From Forficula auricularia (Eukaryota; Arthropoda; Insecta; Dermaptera; Forficulidae): a stretch of 64,000 nucleotides of DNA. Where the stretch lies: NCBI GenBank assembly GCA_024734495.1, contig JALMQS010000067.1, forward strand, positions 1-64,000, written 5' to 3'. Positions 22,656-33,422 of this stretch are shown here, one piece after another. The translations under genes were made by a program, and so were the position numbers. The notes beneath the pieces were generated by a model that saw only the letters and a list, made by a program, of their open reading frames with translations, was not told the origin of the DNA and searched no databases. How positions within the stretch are numbered: position 1 is the first letter of the stretch; the number at the start of each line of letters is the position of its first letter.

Positions 22656-22999
22656 TTCATGTATCATGACAGGAAAAAATCTAGAGGCGTTAAATCTCAT
22701 GACCTGGGCAGCTAATGCACATCATCGTCTAACTATTTCAGGATGCCTAGATATCACAGTCAACCAGAGGATCCATTTGGCAGACTTTATTTTTCATATC
22801 ATATAATTTAATATGCAATAAAGAAACTCAAAATATATCATATAGAATCGGATTTTATTTCAATTTAAAATTGTATCACTTTTTTGGGGACCCTATTTAT
22901 CATAAATGAATGAAATACAGACTCAATATACTGTTTATTATATAAAAATATAAAAATAAAAATATTAAATAAACGATAAAATTGAAATTTATTAATTAC
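22656..22999. other. Non-coding intron 3 sequence
   Basis: Intronic sequence with no recognised element. Confidence 0.5.
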
Positions 23000-23211
23000 C
23001 TTTTATATCTGCGATTTGGTTTAATTGCTTTATGGCTGGAGAACGTAATAATCTTTCAATGTTTGGGAATTCTGAGTCTTGCAGCATTTGATCCAAAGGA
23101 AGTGCTAATGAACTTTTTCTCAAGTATGGTAAAATGAGAAAAAGAGAATCAATTGGAGTTGAAAGATGCATCTTATTCTCTGATTTTACACATTCATCAA
23201 GCAACCAAGAC
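23000..23211 (-). CDS. RNASEH2B: Ribonuclease H2 subunit B, exon 3
   Basis: Acceptor cttttttag at 23220-23212, donor gtaatt at 22999. Encodes SWLLDECVKSENKMHLSTPI then DSLFLILPYLRK and LDQMLQDSEFPNIERLL, the strongly conserved core of RNase H2B (SW..., TPID.LFL.LPYL, PLDQ). The exon opens with one base completing a codon, whereas exon 2 ends in phase 0, so the two do not join in frame as written. Phase with exon 4 is correct. Confidence 0.9.
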
Positions 23212-23589
23212 CTAAAAAAGAGAAAATCAAAATAAATCTCAATCTTGAGTCGGAATTGAATGTGCACGTTCTTGCATCCTTATCCATAAAAAATCATAAA
23301 ATCACATTACATATATTGACAAAAATAGCCATAACAATTATAATCAAGCTAATAAGGGTCTTTGAATAAATAAATAACTCATTAGTTTATGCCAATTATA
23401 AAAAAAAAGAAAATTATTTTAATTTTATTATAAGGTTTATTTATTCCGCAGAGATCCAAGCAAGTTCTCTTGAGAAATAATATTTCACTATTATTGTTTT
23501 CTAATTTATATTTACTCGGTACGCCCGGAGGGCAAGGGAACCTGCCTGTGGAGTGGCCCTAGTTTGTATGCAAACAAAATAAAGAAAAA

Positions 23590-23752
23590 AAAATGTATAT
23601 GCTCGTTGTGCTTAAAAATGTCTGAAACGAGGAGGAAAATAATTTTTAGCAATGATTTTTGTCTGGGTGTCTGTCTGGATTACGACATCCGCCATAAGTC
23701 AAGAACGGAAAGTCGTATGAGGTTTGTTCTTGTGCCAAAATGTATATACCTA
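23590..23752 (+). repeat. Dispersed repeat B (GCTCATTGTGC)
   Basis: The block 'gtgcttaaaaatgtctgaaa' and 'cgaggag' recurs at 36300-36470 (+), 53150-53300 (inverted) and, more weakly, at 7010-7110 (inverted). Non-coding. Confidence 0.55.
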
Positions 23753-24770
23753 AAGTCAAACCTGAGTTAGTGAGAACTGGGTAAGCGAAAAAACTGCCTT
23801 CTTAACCCTCTAAAACTTCTATAAGTGAGAAACAGAAATCTCTATAAGAGAAAGTTATTTTTCACTCATGGACCTCTATAACTGAGACTACTACTTGCAT
23901 GTACCTCTATAAGCGACAATCGAACGTATTAAGGTAGTTCTTTAACAAATGCAAAAATTCAAGAAGTCTTTGAAACTTGGAATATAAGTCATTAAAAGCA
24001 TAATACACATACTGTTAAAATTTGAAGACGATTTACCACACCAAACATGAAATAATTGCAATTAAAAATGACATTTTTTACATAGGGTAAGAAAGGGTGG
24101 GGATATGATCATTATTTTATTTTTTTTCATTGAAGTACTTTCACCATCTTGATGAAAAACTAATATTTGTTAGAATAATATATTCGGAGTAACTTAAAAA
24201 AAATTGAAATTATTTACCTCTTAGTTTTGATAAAAAACAAACAAAACAAACTTATTTGGGCGATTATTTTTAGTGGAGGAGATATAAGCACAATGGTTTG
24301 GAAACGATCCGGCAAGTATGTGTGTATCTATATAGAGATTTCGTAGTGTGTGAGTAGAACCTAAAATTTTAGTTCCGTTCATATTTATAGAGTGGTTACG
24401 AGGCTGAAACTTTTTGTGTGGATTATCGAGAAAGAACCTCCTTAATAGTTACAAGAAATTTAAGAATGAGTCATGAATAGCTGATGTTAATTTGTTTTTT
24501 TAAATTTCGAGGAACTAACTTACATTGTTTTCATAACATATTCTATTTGAATAGCCAAATATATGCATGTGTACCGACTTATTTGTCGAAATTACTACAG
24601 TTGATAAGTATCCATTGCGAATCCATTGAGTATCCATTTTTATAGACCTCTGTAAGTGAGAAAGAGCCCCCCTATACCTCTATGGGCTAGAAACGCGGGT
24701 TAGTGAAAAACCTCCATAAGCGAAAAAGAGATCGCGGTCCCTTGAACTCTCGCTTATCCAGGTTCGACTG
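23753..24770. mobile_element. pogo/Tigger-like non-autonomous element
   Basis: The left end AAGTCAAACCTGAG and right-end reverse complement CAGTCGAACCTGGATAAGCG form inverted termini flanked by TA on both sides. Internal 'acctctataagtgag' and 'aagcgaaaaagag' repeats are typical of Tigger-type termini. About 1.0 kb, with no transposase frame. In RNASEH2B intron 2. Confidence 0.6.
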
Positions 24771-24881
24771 TATTTCCAATACGGAGAATTGATTAGATTT
24801 TTGGGATCTCTGGCTTTAGAACTTCTGTTTTAAAAATGAAGAAAATTTAATTTTTTCTAAAGGATAAAATAAAAAATAAAT

Positions 24882-25620
24882 ATTATTATCATTTCCATCC
24901 ATAATTTGAATTAATTTGAAAGTTTATAATAGGAAAATAAGGACAAGTTTTTATGTGTGACTTTTTTATTTATCAGCTAACGTTTCGTCGACTTTGTCGA
25001 CTTCTTCAGGCTTCAAATATCATGCCACACATTCGTCTAAAATTTCTGTTATTTCGTTAACATTAAAGACCATCAGAACACAAATTTCAAAAAATATTTG
25101 GCACATTCACAAAAACAATTTTTCTTTCTTTTTTTATATTAACAATTACATTAGATATAAAACAGAAATAACATAAATAGAATGAGGCAACCCTGTTTTT
25201 GAACCAGAATAGAATATTTATCTCCTTTTGATCCTTACATAAAGAAATATCAAATTCGAAAATCTGGTTCAAAAACAGTGTTGCCTCATTCTATATATGT
25301 TATTTCTGTTTTATATCTAATGAAATTGTTAATGTGAAAAGAAAGAATAATTGTTTTTGTGAATGTGCCAAACATTCCCTGAAATTTGTGTTCCGATGGT
25401 CTTCAATAGTAACGAAGATAACAAGAAAATTTAGACGAATGTGTGACATGACTATTTGAATTTAATATAAATAGAATGAGGCAATATTGTTTTTAAAACT
25501 AGAATAGGATATTTTTTCTTTTGATCCTTACATAAAGAAGAAGTCGGCAAAGTTGGCTGATAAATAAAAAAGTCACACATGAAAACTTGTTCTTATCTTC
25601 CTATTATAAACTTTCAAATT
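24882..25620. mobile_element. Hairpin element 3 (739 bp) with hammerhead-like motif
   Basis: 14-bp AT-rich direct repeat, AATAAAAAATAAAT (24868-24881 and 25621-25634). The ends pair ('aatttgaaagtttataatag' against 'ctattataaactttcaaatt'), and arms of about 300 bp meet near 25230. The right arm has a second copy of the central block (25465-25540) and a deletion exactly where the left arm carries the CTGAAGA motif. Confidence 0.65.
24975..25012 (-). ncRNA. Hammerhead-like motif (in hairpin element 3)
   Basis: Minus strand: CTGAAGA, one extra A, a perfect 6-bp stem GTCGAC/GTCGAC with an AAA loop, then GAAAC. The putative stem III is AC(GTTA)GC, one mismatch from the AC...GT seen in other copies, so this copy looks degenerate. 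Confidence 0.3.
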
Positions 25621-25844
25621 AATAAAAAATAAATTTCCAATAGTTTATTTTATTTCAGTTTAAGACTAGGGCGGCTCTAACTGGCGAGGGTATCGAGTCT
25701 TAAAAAAGTTTTCATTTTTTTCTCCAATTTTATTCTATTTTAGAGAAATCATAAAGAGAGTAATCTACGATTATTATCAGAAGCATGAAAATTCTCTTGT
25801 TATAGTTAACTAAGGATAATAATTAATTAAGGATATATACGTAT

Positions 25845-26520
25845 ATTAATGTAAATGAATGCAAGAAGGGGTAAGATTAAGATGCAAGATGCAGCACATT
25901 GAAGTCTTGAGAGACCCTTGCATTAGAAAAGAGAAGATAATACCAAAGAGAAGAAAGAGAAAAATCAAGAGAAAGGACCTTTGAAGAGGTTCTGAAGGTT
26001 CTAGAATTGAGGAAAGATTGTAGCAGGGAGAGAGTTCCAACCCCTAAAAGTCATGAAAATATTAACGAATGAACGGCATTTCTCCAATTCGACCAGGAAG
26101 GGGTTTGGAAGTCAGCGAATATCGTGCTACGTACAAAGCATACTTTGGAGGGAAACATTGATAAGGAAAAAGTGGAGACGCTTCTTCTGTGGGGCAGCGC
26201 GTTAAGCTTGTTAGTAATCTATTAGTCTGATATTTCGTTTCAGAATTGCATCCCGGGTGACAGGACCCTCTGCAAAGACGAGAGGGCGGATTTGGGCCTT
26301 GTAGTGGGTGAGAAGTTGCAGGGCTGTAAAAAAAACACTGCACTTGAAAAAGCCTAGCATCCTTGCGGAAAATTTCGCCAGATAGAAAATGTGCTCATTC
26401 CAGGAGAGGAAAGAATTTTGGAAATTAATTAGTGCAGTGAGGAATCCTCTCTTCTACATCGCAATTTTTATAAGCTATCATGGATATCGCTTCTGTTCGG
26501 TGTTAGAATGGTGAGGCGCC
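25845..26520 (-). pseudogene. CR1/Jockey-like LINE ORF2 C-terminal half, decayed
   Basis: Minus-strand frames give AQIRPLVFAEGPVTRDAILK, then LNALPHRRSVSTFSLSMF, then ...RNAVHS and FRGWNSLPATIFP. This is the order of motifs after the reverse-transcriptase domain in CR1/Jockey-type ORF2. Frames switch several times. The same family as 21880-22210, 36880-37280 and 53925-54180. Confidence 0.5.
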
Positions 26521-26660
26521 TTATAATTTTAATGTTGGCAAAGGAAATGACCAGGCTAGGATACGATCCAATGCTTACTGAAAGCGAGTCTTAGCCATTA
26601 TCCAAGATACTTTACCTTAATTAAATCGCACTATAATGTTTAATGATGGGCTTCTAAGAA

Positions 26661-26742
26661 TCGAATTTAGGGAACACGGTGTTGGTTTATAGTGAAACAT
26701 TATTAAAATTATATTAGGTTGGAGTTGGTGGTGTTTCTCGGA
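26661..26742. mobile_element. Head-only hairpin-family insertion (82 bp)
   Basis: Direct repeats TTCTAAGAA at 26652-26660 and 26743-26751. Contains CGGTGTTGGTTTATAGTGAA and, at its end, GGTGGTGTTTCTC, which can pair with the GTGAAACA block to close a small hairpin. A similar unbounded copy lies at 46170-46235. Confidence 0.5.
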
Positions 26743-26979
26743 TTCTAAGAAAGTAAAGTATAAAATATATAAATGCTTTTAATCAAAGCGAAAAGTCTCG
26801 ATTGATAATGTGCTGAGTCTGCATTTAATTATTGAATCCTTTATGCTATTAGAAGCCTATCATCAATAAATAATAGATCTGAATCAATAAGTTCTTTTGT
26901 TTTCTCTATTTTTATTAGGTAAATAATATATTTCATTTGAAAAAGTTTTAAATCTTAAGATAAAAAATAAGATAAATAC

Positions 26980-27125
26980 CTTTTTGTTTTCTGAGAATGT
27001 AAGTACTTCTTGTAGCATTCCATCGCCATTACTAAATAAAAATAAAGCTCCTTGTCCAGATTGTGGATGTCTTAATTGAACAATATCTGGAGCATCTGCT
27101 TTCTCAGGAACTTCTAAAGCTTCAC
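26980..27125 (-). CDS. RNASEH2B: Ribonuclease H2 subunit B, exon 2
   Basis: Acceptor tacatag at 27132-27126, donor gtattt at 26979. Joins exon 1 in phase 1 to read ...LLLKGEALEVPEKAD, then VQLRHPQSGQGALFLFSNGD and EVLTFSENKK. The G-x-G-A-L-F-L-F element is the conserved strand of the N-terminal triple barrel that packs against RNase H2C. It ends in phase 0; exon 3 needs two preceding bases. Reading four instead of five A's just before the donor would fix the phase without changing spacing relative to the family. Confidence 0.88.
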
Positions 27126-27760
27126 CTATGTAAAAAAACGTAACAATTAATGTTTTTCTCGATTTACTCATCTTAGCGGCTCATTGATAACTACTAAAAA
27201 GGAAAATTTCCTTGTCTATTCTATAAATAAGAAATATGAGTGGAGGGATGATCAAAATATCGAAATCTCATAACCCCAAGTCCTAGAAAGCTGAAATTTA
27301 GCATTGTCTTTCCTTAAATAGATTGTAAATTAAAGATGACCAATCGTTCAAATGGGGGCCGTAAAATACGGAGTTTTTTGTTAAAAAATTTTAATTTTAA
27401 AAATGTCAAAAAATCTAGAAGGCTGTAATAAAGATGGTAGATGGCAAGAAAGGTGCTGGAATATAATTTAAAAATTATTCCTGTGAACGAAAGGTCCAAC
27501 ATCTCAAAAATTGAAGTTTTGTAAAAAAAATTTACGAAACGATTAAATGAACAGCCAATGAATTTATATTTTATTTATTTGGCAACAGTTTCGATGGCTT
27601 AATCGATTTCAATCCTATCAAGAATTCATCAACTGGTGAATATTCGACAAATCGCAATTTCGAAAAGATAAAAACAAATTTAATTTATTCTAAAAGTAAA
27701 ATAATAAAGGTTTTTTGCGCGGGTTATAAGATTTGTTTAATTTGTAAGGAATGTATATAT

Positions 27761-28690
27761 AGGGTGTTTTTTTTAGAGGTATAGAACTTCGAATTGAAAT
27801 AAAACACAAGAAAATCGTTTTAATGTCCATCAATTTGGCTTTATTGGAAGGATAATTTTATGCCATTAATGTTTAAATATGATTTCGGGCATGTGGCCGC
27901 CGCGGCTGGCTCGAATAAATCCAATTCTACAGGTCCAATTTTCAACCACTTTTTCGAGCATATGGGGCCGTATGTTGGCAATAACGCCACGAATGTTGGC
28001 TTCCAAGTCCCCTAACGTTTCTGGTTTGTTGGCGTAGACGAGCGACTTCACATATCCCCAAAGAAAATAATCCAATGGTGTCAAATCACACGATCTTGGT
28101 GGCCAATTGACAGGTCCATTCCGCGAAATTATGCGCTCATCGAATGTTTCCTTCAATAAATCGATTGTGACGTGCGCTGTGTGGCATGTAGCGCCGTCTT
28201 GTTGGAACCACAACTCATCCACATTCATGCCATCCAATTCGGGAACAAAATAGTCGGTTATCATGGCTCTATACCGGTCTCCATTAACGGTAACTGACTC
28301 TCCAGCATTATTTCGGAAGAAGTATGGCCCAATGACTCCACCAGCCCATAGAGCACACCAAACAGTCAGTTTTTGTGGATGTAATGGCGTCTCAAGGGTC
28401 TCATGTGGATTCTCTTCACTCCAAATGCGGCAATTTTGCTTGTTGACGTAGCCATTCAACCAAAAATGAGCCTCATCACTGAACAAAATTTGCTCGAAAA
28501 AGTGGTTGAAAATTGGACCTGTAGAATTGGATTTATTCGAGCCAGCCGCGGCGGCCACATGCCCGAAATCATATTTAAACATTAATGGCATAAAATTATC
28601 CTTCCAATAAAGCCAAATTGATGGACATTAAAACGATTTTCTTGTGTTTTATTTCAATTCGAAGTTCTATACCTCTAAAAAAAACACCCT
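27761..28690 (-). mobile_element. Tc1/mariner-type element rebuilt with perfect 200-bp inverted arms
   Basis: 27761-27960 and 28491-28690 are exact reverse complements (all 200 positions agree by eye), starting AGGGTGTTTT. The arms contain the 3' end of the transposase gene, so the right arm is an inverted duplicate of the 3' end standing where the 5' half (N-terminal DNA-binding region) should be. Flanks are TA-rich, so a TA duplication cannot be placed exactly. It lies in RNASEH2B intron 1. Confidence 0.8.
27866..28591 (-). pseudogene. Truncated Tc1/mariner transposase, 241-codon frame
   Basis: Catalytic (DDE/D) part of a Tc1/mariner transposase. From about residue 35 it reads ILFSDEAHFWLNGYVN (first Asp), WFQQDGATCHTA (second Asp), and NWPPRSCDLTPLDYFLWG (third Asp, 36 residues after the second by my count). 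The C-terminus is WTCRIGFIRASRGGHMPEII. The first 34 codons are the antisense of its own C-terminal coding region, created by the inverted arm. The helix-turn-helix N-terminus is therefore missing and the frame cannot encode a working transposase. Confidence 0.8.
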
Positions 28691-28794
28691 TTATATCTGC
28701 CGCTTGATAATAAAAAAATTTAAATGATATTTATGCAAGAAAATTAAATCTCAAGAAAATGTAAAACCTATAAGTCAGTATTGACACTTGTTGC

Positions 28795-28915
28795 GTGAAA
28801 AGAAAAAGGAAATGTAGGGATTGGATCGGAATCAAACGTACATGGATGTGGGTCTTGAATGAATCAAGGTTTTAGGTCATTGAAAAGACAGGAAAAAGAG
28901 TATGTTAAACGTCAT
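28795..28915 (-). mobile_element. LINE 3'-tail fragment
   Basis: Shares 'gtagggattggatcggaatc' and 'tggatgtgggtcttgaatga'-type blocks with 18200-18280 and 31440-31490. Short and decayed. Confidence 0.35.
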
Positions 28916-29517
28916 AGGGATTAACGAGTTAGCAAATGGTACTGTAGTCAAATGAACCGTGAATGGGTGTAATGAATGTTGATACTTTAGGGGTTATTAT
29001 TGAGTTTAGCTTAGAGGAAAAAAAGCCATTGTGGTTAGGAGAAATTCTCCCCTTATCAATAGAATTTTTTAAGAATTTTTAAGATTCATAGTGGTATATC
29101 TATAATAAAGGGAAAGGACGAGGGAGGTTTTACGATGGGCCAGGGAATCGAGCAAGCTATGCCTATTAGTTTAAAAACTATAAATTCGAAAGCTTTGCCT
29201 TTAATTTACAGGTAAAATAAATATTATTTTATTTTTGCCTCGAGATAGTATGCGTAATAAATGGCCTCCATTCATATCGAAACAGGTATTCAATTACGAT
29301 TTATTCTTAAATAAAAATCTAAATAGATATAATTTAAGACTGAAGATAAAGGCCTTTTCTGATATTAATAAAATATACTTGGGAACAAAAAAATCGAGCC
29401 ACCTACTCTCTTTTTCTAAAACTTGACTTAAAATTAGTTTCAGGTATCGGATTGGAATAAAAGAGATGTCATAAGTTAGGGGAATTTATTATAGTTTAAT
29501 GAGAAATAAATTGTTAC

Positions 29518-29842
29518 TTTTAATTGAAAGTAATGGAAGGAAGCCCAGGGGTAATGAGGAAAGAAAAAATTAACGCATATCAAATAAGGTGTAATTTATT
29601 GAATTCCTTCCTCCTTTTCTTTCAAAGCGACGTTTCGGAGGATTCTTTCCTCCTTCTTCAGGGTTTCAAGGGGTCAAACAAATAAAATGCTTCCTTCCTC
29701 TCTCCACAGCATTTTTTCTTCTTTAGCAGAAGTAAAGAAAAATAAGTTTTTTTTTCTTCCTTTTCTTAATTATTCAGAAACGTCAGTTTGAAAGGAAAAG
29801 AGGAAGGATTCCAATAAATTAGTCGAGAGAAAATTTCGTTGC
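29518..29842. mobile_element. Hairpin element 4 (325 bp) with hammerhead-like motif
   Basis: Perfect 14-bp target duplication AAATAAATTGTTAC (29504-29517 and 29843-29856), inserted into the left arm of the 29230-30670 inverted repeat. Internal arms pair ('aatttattgaattccttcct' near 29592 against 'aggaaggattccaataaatt'). Confidence 0.7.
29625..29662 (-). ncRNA. Hammerhead-like motif (in hairpin element 4)
   Basis: Minus strand: CTGAAGA, extra A, a perfect 6-bp stem GGAGGA/TCCTCC with an AAGAA loop, then GAAACGTCG. The following CT cannot pair with AC, so stem III is broken in this copy. Confidence 0.3.
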
Positions 29843-30024
29843 AAATAAATTGTTACATTTTGTACACACATTTTTTGATATATGGAAAAAAATAAGAACA
29901 TAGCAAAGTTTGTAATTATAAGATATTGGAAATAAAGTGTGAACCTAATGTTTAATTCTAAATTTTTGTATTAAATTAAATTAAATTTATTGAGAAAAAT
30001 AAAAATAAAATGTAAGATAAATTT

Positions 30025-30378
30025 ATAAAGTTAAAGGAAAGCTGTGTTGGTTTGTAGTGAAACATATTAAACACAGGAATTATTTAACGGATTATAGTGG
30101 TGTTTCACAAAGTGGAAATAAAATTAAAAAAATTAAAAAATCTTTTAAATTATTTTGGAGATTTTTTTATTTATCTCTATACATATTTCGGGATATGAAC
30201 CCTTCATCAGGAGGTTTAACTTAGGTTAGGTTTTCTGTTAAACCTCCTGATGAAGGGTTCATAGCCCGAAATATGTATAGAGATAAATAAAAATCTCCAA
30301 AATAATTTAAAAGATTTTTAATTTATTAATTTTATTTCCACTTTGTGAAACACCACTATAATCCGTTAAATAATTCCT
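30025..30378. mobile_element. Hairpin element 5 (354 bp) with hammerhead-like motif
   Basis: Perfect 13-bp duplication GTAAGATAAATTT (30012-30024 and 30379-30391). The head GCTGTGTTGGTTTGTAGTG is followed by GTGAAACA, then a nearly perfect palindrome whose arms meet near 30226 ('gatgaagggttcatagcccg' against 'cgggatatgaacccttcatc'). Same length as the element at 13182. Confidence 0.72.
30244..30282 (+). ncRNA. Hammerhead-like motif (in hairpin element 5), best preserved
   Basis: CTGATGA (30247-30253), extra A, a GGG/CCC stem, GAAA, stem III AT(ATGT)AT, putative cleavage base A at 30279. CTC before the core pairs with GAG after it (3-bp stem I). All hammerhead core identities except the extra base are present. 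Confidence 0.4.
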
Positions 30379-31339
30379 GTAAGATAAATTTGAAAAATAA
30401 TGAAATTATTCTTTATCTTAAAATTACAAATTTGCTTATGTTCGTATTTTTTTCCATATATGAAAAAATGTGTGTACACTGTACAAAATGTAACAATTTA
30501 TTTCTTATTAAACTTTAATAAATTCCTTAACTTATGACACCTTTTTTTAATTCAATCCGATGCCTAGAACCTGAAATAATTTAAGTTTTAGAAAAAGAGA
30601 GTACAGGTGGCTCGATTTTTTTTGTCCTCAGAGTGTATTTACATATATATAGGCCTTGTGTCTGAAATTAATAAATTATTTATATATATATATATTTTGT
30701 AGGGAGGCCTGGAAATATAGATATAACCTAATTGCGGAATTTAACTTATAATGTAAATAATGTCTATATATAGAAATCTGTTTGGGAGAATATTGTGTAG
30801 TGTATATATGTATGTATATAATTGGTGAAAAAAGAAAAACAATTTATTATAGAAAATTGTGAATATTCATGCATTTGTATTGTGTTCAAATCGGAATCTT
30901 TCCAGACGGTCCAAGGACCAAGGGAATAAATTGTCTGAACAAATTATGTAAAAATGTATATAATGTAAAAAGGGTCTTCAAATAAAGACACTATTATTAT
31001 TATTATTATTATTATATATATTTATTTATATTAAGCACAAGATCTAGTCTCTAATTAATTTCTTATGCTTAATCTTTAAGAAAATGTGTCAAAAAGATGC
31101 CCATAGGGCGTATGTGTCAACCGGGTGAGAGCTAGTTAATGATGTAAAGCTCTTTCTAGTATGAAATAATACTTTATTAATGTGTACAATTTTTAAAATT
31201 AACGATCAGATCAAACAAAAGGGAAAGATTATATTATTATTCTAGTTATAAAAAAGAGAATTGTGATATATATATTATTTATTAGATTTTAAATTTCGAA
31301 AGAAAACTGAATACCTGTTTGAATATGAATGGAGGTAAT

Positions 31340-31500
31340 TCTTTTTTTTAATGATAATGATGAGAGAAGGAGTTACACCAAAACGGTGAATCCCCTAAAG
31401 GCTTGTCTTGGCTTCTCCATCGTGAAAAGAAGAAAAAGGGTTTTTATGGGCTGGGTAGGGGTCGAAGGTATCTGTGGATAAGGGTCTTAAACACCTGAAT
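31340..31500 (-). mobile_element. LINE 3'-tail fragment
   Basis: Reverse complement of the tail at 37190-37260: 'gttacaccaaaacggtgaat' and 'catcgtgaaaagaagaa' against 'ttcacgatgaaagag...ggtgtgactcc'. Confidence 0.5.
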
Positions 31501-31892
31501 TCTCTCTAGATACTACAGTTTAATAGTAAAACAAGACTGAAGATGAAGGCAAAGCTTTCCAAACTATATCTCAAATTATTAATATATATATATATATGTA
31601 TATATATTTGTTTATTTATTTAATTATACATATATTTATTTATTTTATATATGTATTTATTTTATGTGTATATATTTATTTACATCAAGCAGAAGATACA
31701 TTATAATTTATGCTTATAAATGCAAAATCTCTGCAAAATACCATTTTGATAAAATCAAGAATTAAGTTATTTAAAATAATGCAGTCTGTAGCCTGTTAAC
31801 ATTATAAATAGTAATTGTAAAATAAATAAAAGAAGTTTTCTATCCATTTTTATATTAGATTAGTTTAGTAGGTATATAAACAATTTTCTGAC

Positions 31893-31977
31893 CTTTTAAT
31901 AATAAAACCCATGTATTGGTTTGTTGTCCATCTCCAGATTTAATACATTTCTTCGGAGAACCTTTAGTTCTAGGCAT
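31893..31977 (-). CDS. RNASEH2B: Ribonuclease H2 subunit B, exon 1
   Basis: Non-catalytic subunit of the nuclear trimer RNase H2 (A, B, C), which removes ribonucleotides and RNA from RNA:DNA hybrids. The ATG at 31977 is the first in frame and gives MPRTKGSPKKCIKSGD, then TNTWVLLLK, with the V-L-L-L strand expected at the start of the family. 85 nt, ending in phase 1 at the donor gtcaga (weak consensus). Summed over six exons the coding length is 940 nt. With the one-base problem at exon 2/3 corrected it would be 939 nt, about 312 residues, the usual length. The gene runs leftward to 15854; intron 1 is 4.8 kb. Confidence 0.85.
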
Positions 31978-32380
31978 TTTTATATTATCTATCTGTATTT
32001 AATGTGCAATCTTAATATTCTTGATGAACAAGTTAATAGAGTATAGGAGCAAACATAGACATTCCTTCTCTTGCACCAATTTTCCCTCTCTTTTGCACTT
32101 GAACTCTCAAATGCTCCCTCTCTTTCTTGAATTCCCTATTTACGTATTTAGCATGCGTTCTATACCAACTTAAATAGAAAACGAGATAAAAATATATAAT
32201 ACAAATTAAATTCAAGATAATGTTAATTATTCTTCTAAATTATAATCTAATGACTTTTGTAAAAATTTTAAACTATTATGTGAAATTGAAATTTAAGGCG
32301 CCTTTTACGAATTTATGAATATTTTTGTTTATTACTAAACAGCTTCCTGAAGGTTTTGTATTCTATAATTACTTAACTCA
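31978..32380. other. Upstream region of RNASEH2B
   Basis: AT-rich, no second gene recognised. The RNASEH2B promoter presumably lies here, but no motif can be pointed to with confidence. Confidence 0.4.
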
Positions 32381-32499
32381 TTTTAAAACGGTACTCCAAA
32401 ATGTACTTTTTCTTTATCAATCCTTCGTTTTTTTGAACTATCTCAAAAAAACAGCTGAAAGTATTTTTATAAAAGAATAAATTGACACGTTCTGATGTG

Positions 32500-33405
32500 G
32501 CCATCCACTTGACTTTTACCATACACTTCTGTTTGAGTTTGGTTCAATGGCCTAGATTTCATTTTTTGACCCTACAACCCCCCCCAACCCGCATTTTGGG
32601 CGGTTTGTTTTTTGCATTTTTAGTGTTCTGAGGGTCCACTGATTATGTATACAAAATATGGTTGAGTTTGCTCAAATGGCCTAGATTTTTATTTTTGGAC
32701 CCCCCCCCTAATTTTGGTACCAGAAAAAAAATATTTTCGTTATAGATTTTTATAGTATATTTAATTTTTCTTTTTCTTTTTAGTTTGAAAATATTATAAT
32801 TTTAACCTCCCTCTCCCTTGATTTTGGGTCGATATACACCAAAATCTAATCAGCTCATAATCTCAATGGACCAAAACTACGTGTGAAATTTGGTTTTGAT
32901 ATTCATACTAGTTTTTGAGCTAGCTCGTTCACAAAATTTGGTAACGCCCAGCCTAACAGAATAACAGACATTTTGATAAAACAGTTATTATCTCGAAAAA
33001 TATAATTTTTTCGATGTTCATTTGTTAGAGCTTTTTTGTAGACCGAAATGTCATGGTTTCGCCCAATTTTTTTAATCAAAATAGTTTCAGCCGTTTTTGT
33101 GATATTTCGAAAAAAGGAAGCAAAAAAAAGACTTTTTTTCAGTCACGATTACAATACTTGACCATACCCTGTATGATAAAATAAAAATTGAACGAAACCA
33201 GGGTGTTTTTGCTCTAGAAAAAGCTCTAATGAATGAACATCGAAATAATAATGTTTTACGAGATATTAATTATTTGATCAAAATGTATGTTAGTACGCAT
33301 TAATTCTAAAACTAAAGAGAATATCAAAACGAAATTTTAAATGTAGATTCTTTATAGTGAGAGTAAGATTTGATTTTTGTTGAAATCGATGGGGGAGGTT
33401 CTTCT
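32500..33405. repeat. Dispersed repeat A, inverted then direct partial copies
   Basis: 32500-33130 is inverted relative to copy 1 ('aaaatagtttcagccgtttt' against 'aaaactgctgaaactatttt'). 33176-33405 is in direct orientation ('gatattaattatttgatc'). The two parts sit back to back. Confidence 0.55.
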
Positions 33406-33422
33406 TAAATAATTATTTTATT

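Larger units (their letters stand above)
29230..30670. repeat. Inverted duplication interrupted by two insertions
   Basis: 29230-29517 plus 29857-29945 reads, inverted, as about 30670-30410 ('gaaaaagagagtaggtggct'-type block at 30590 against 'agccacctactctctttttc' at 29397). The interruption at 29518-29842 is an inserted hairpin element with its own target duplication, and 30025-30378 sits between the arms. Confidence 0.65.
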
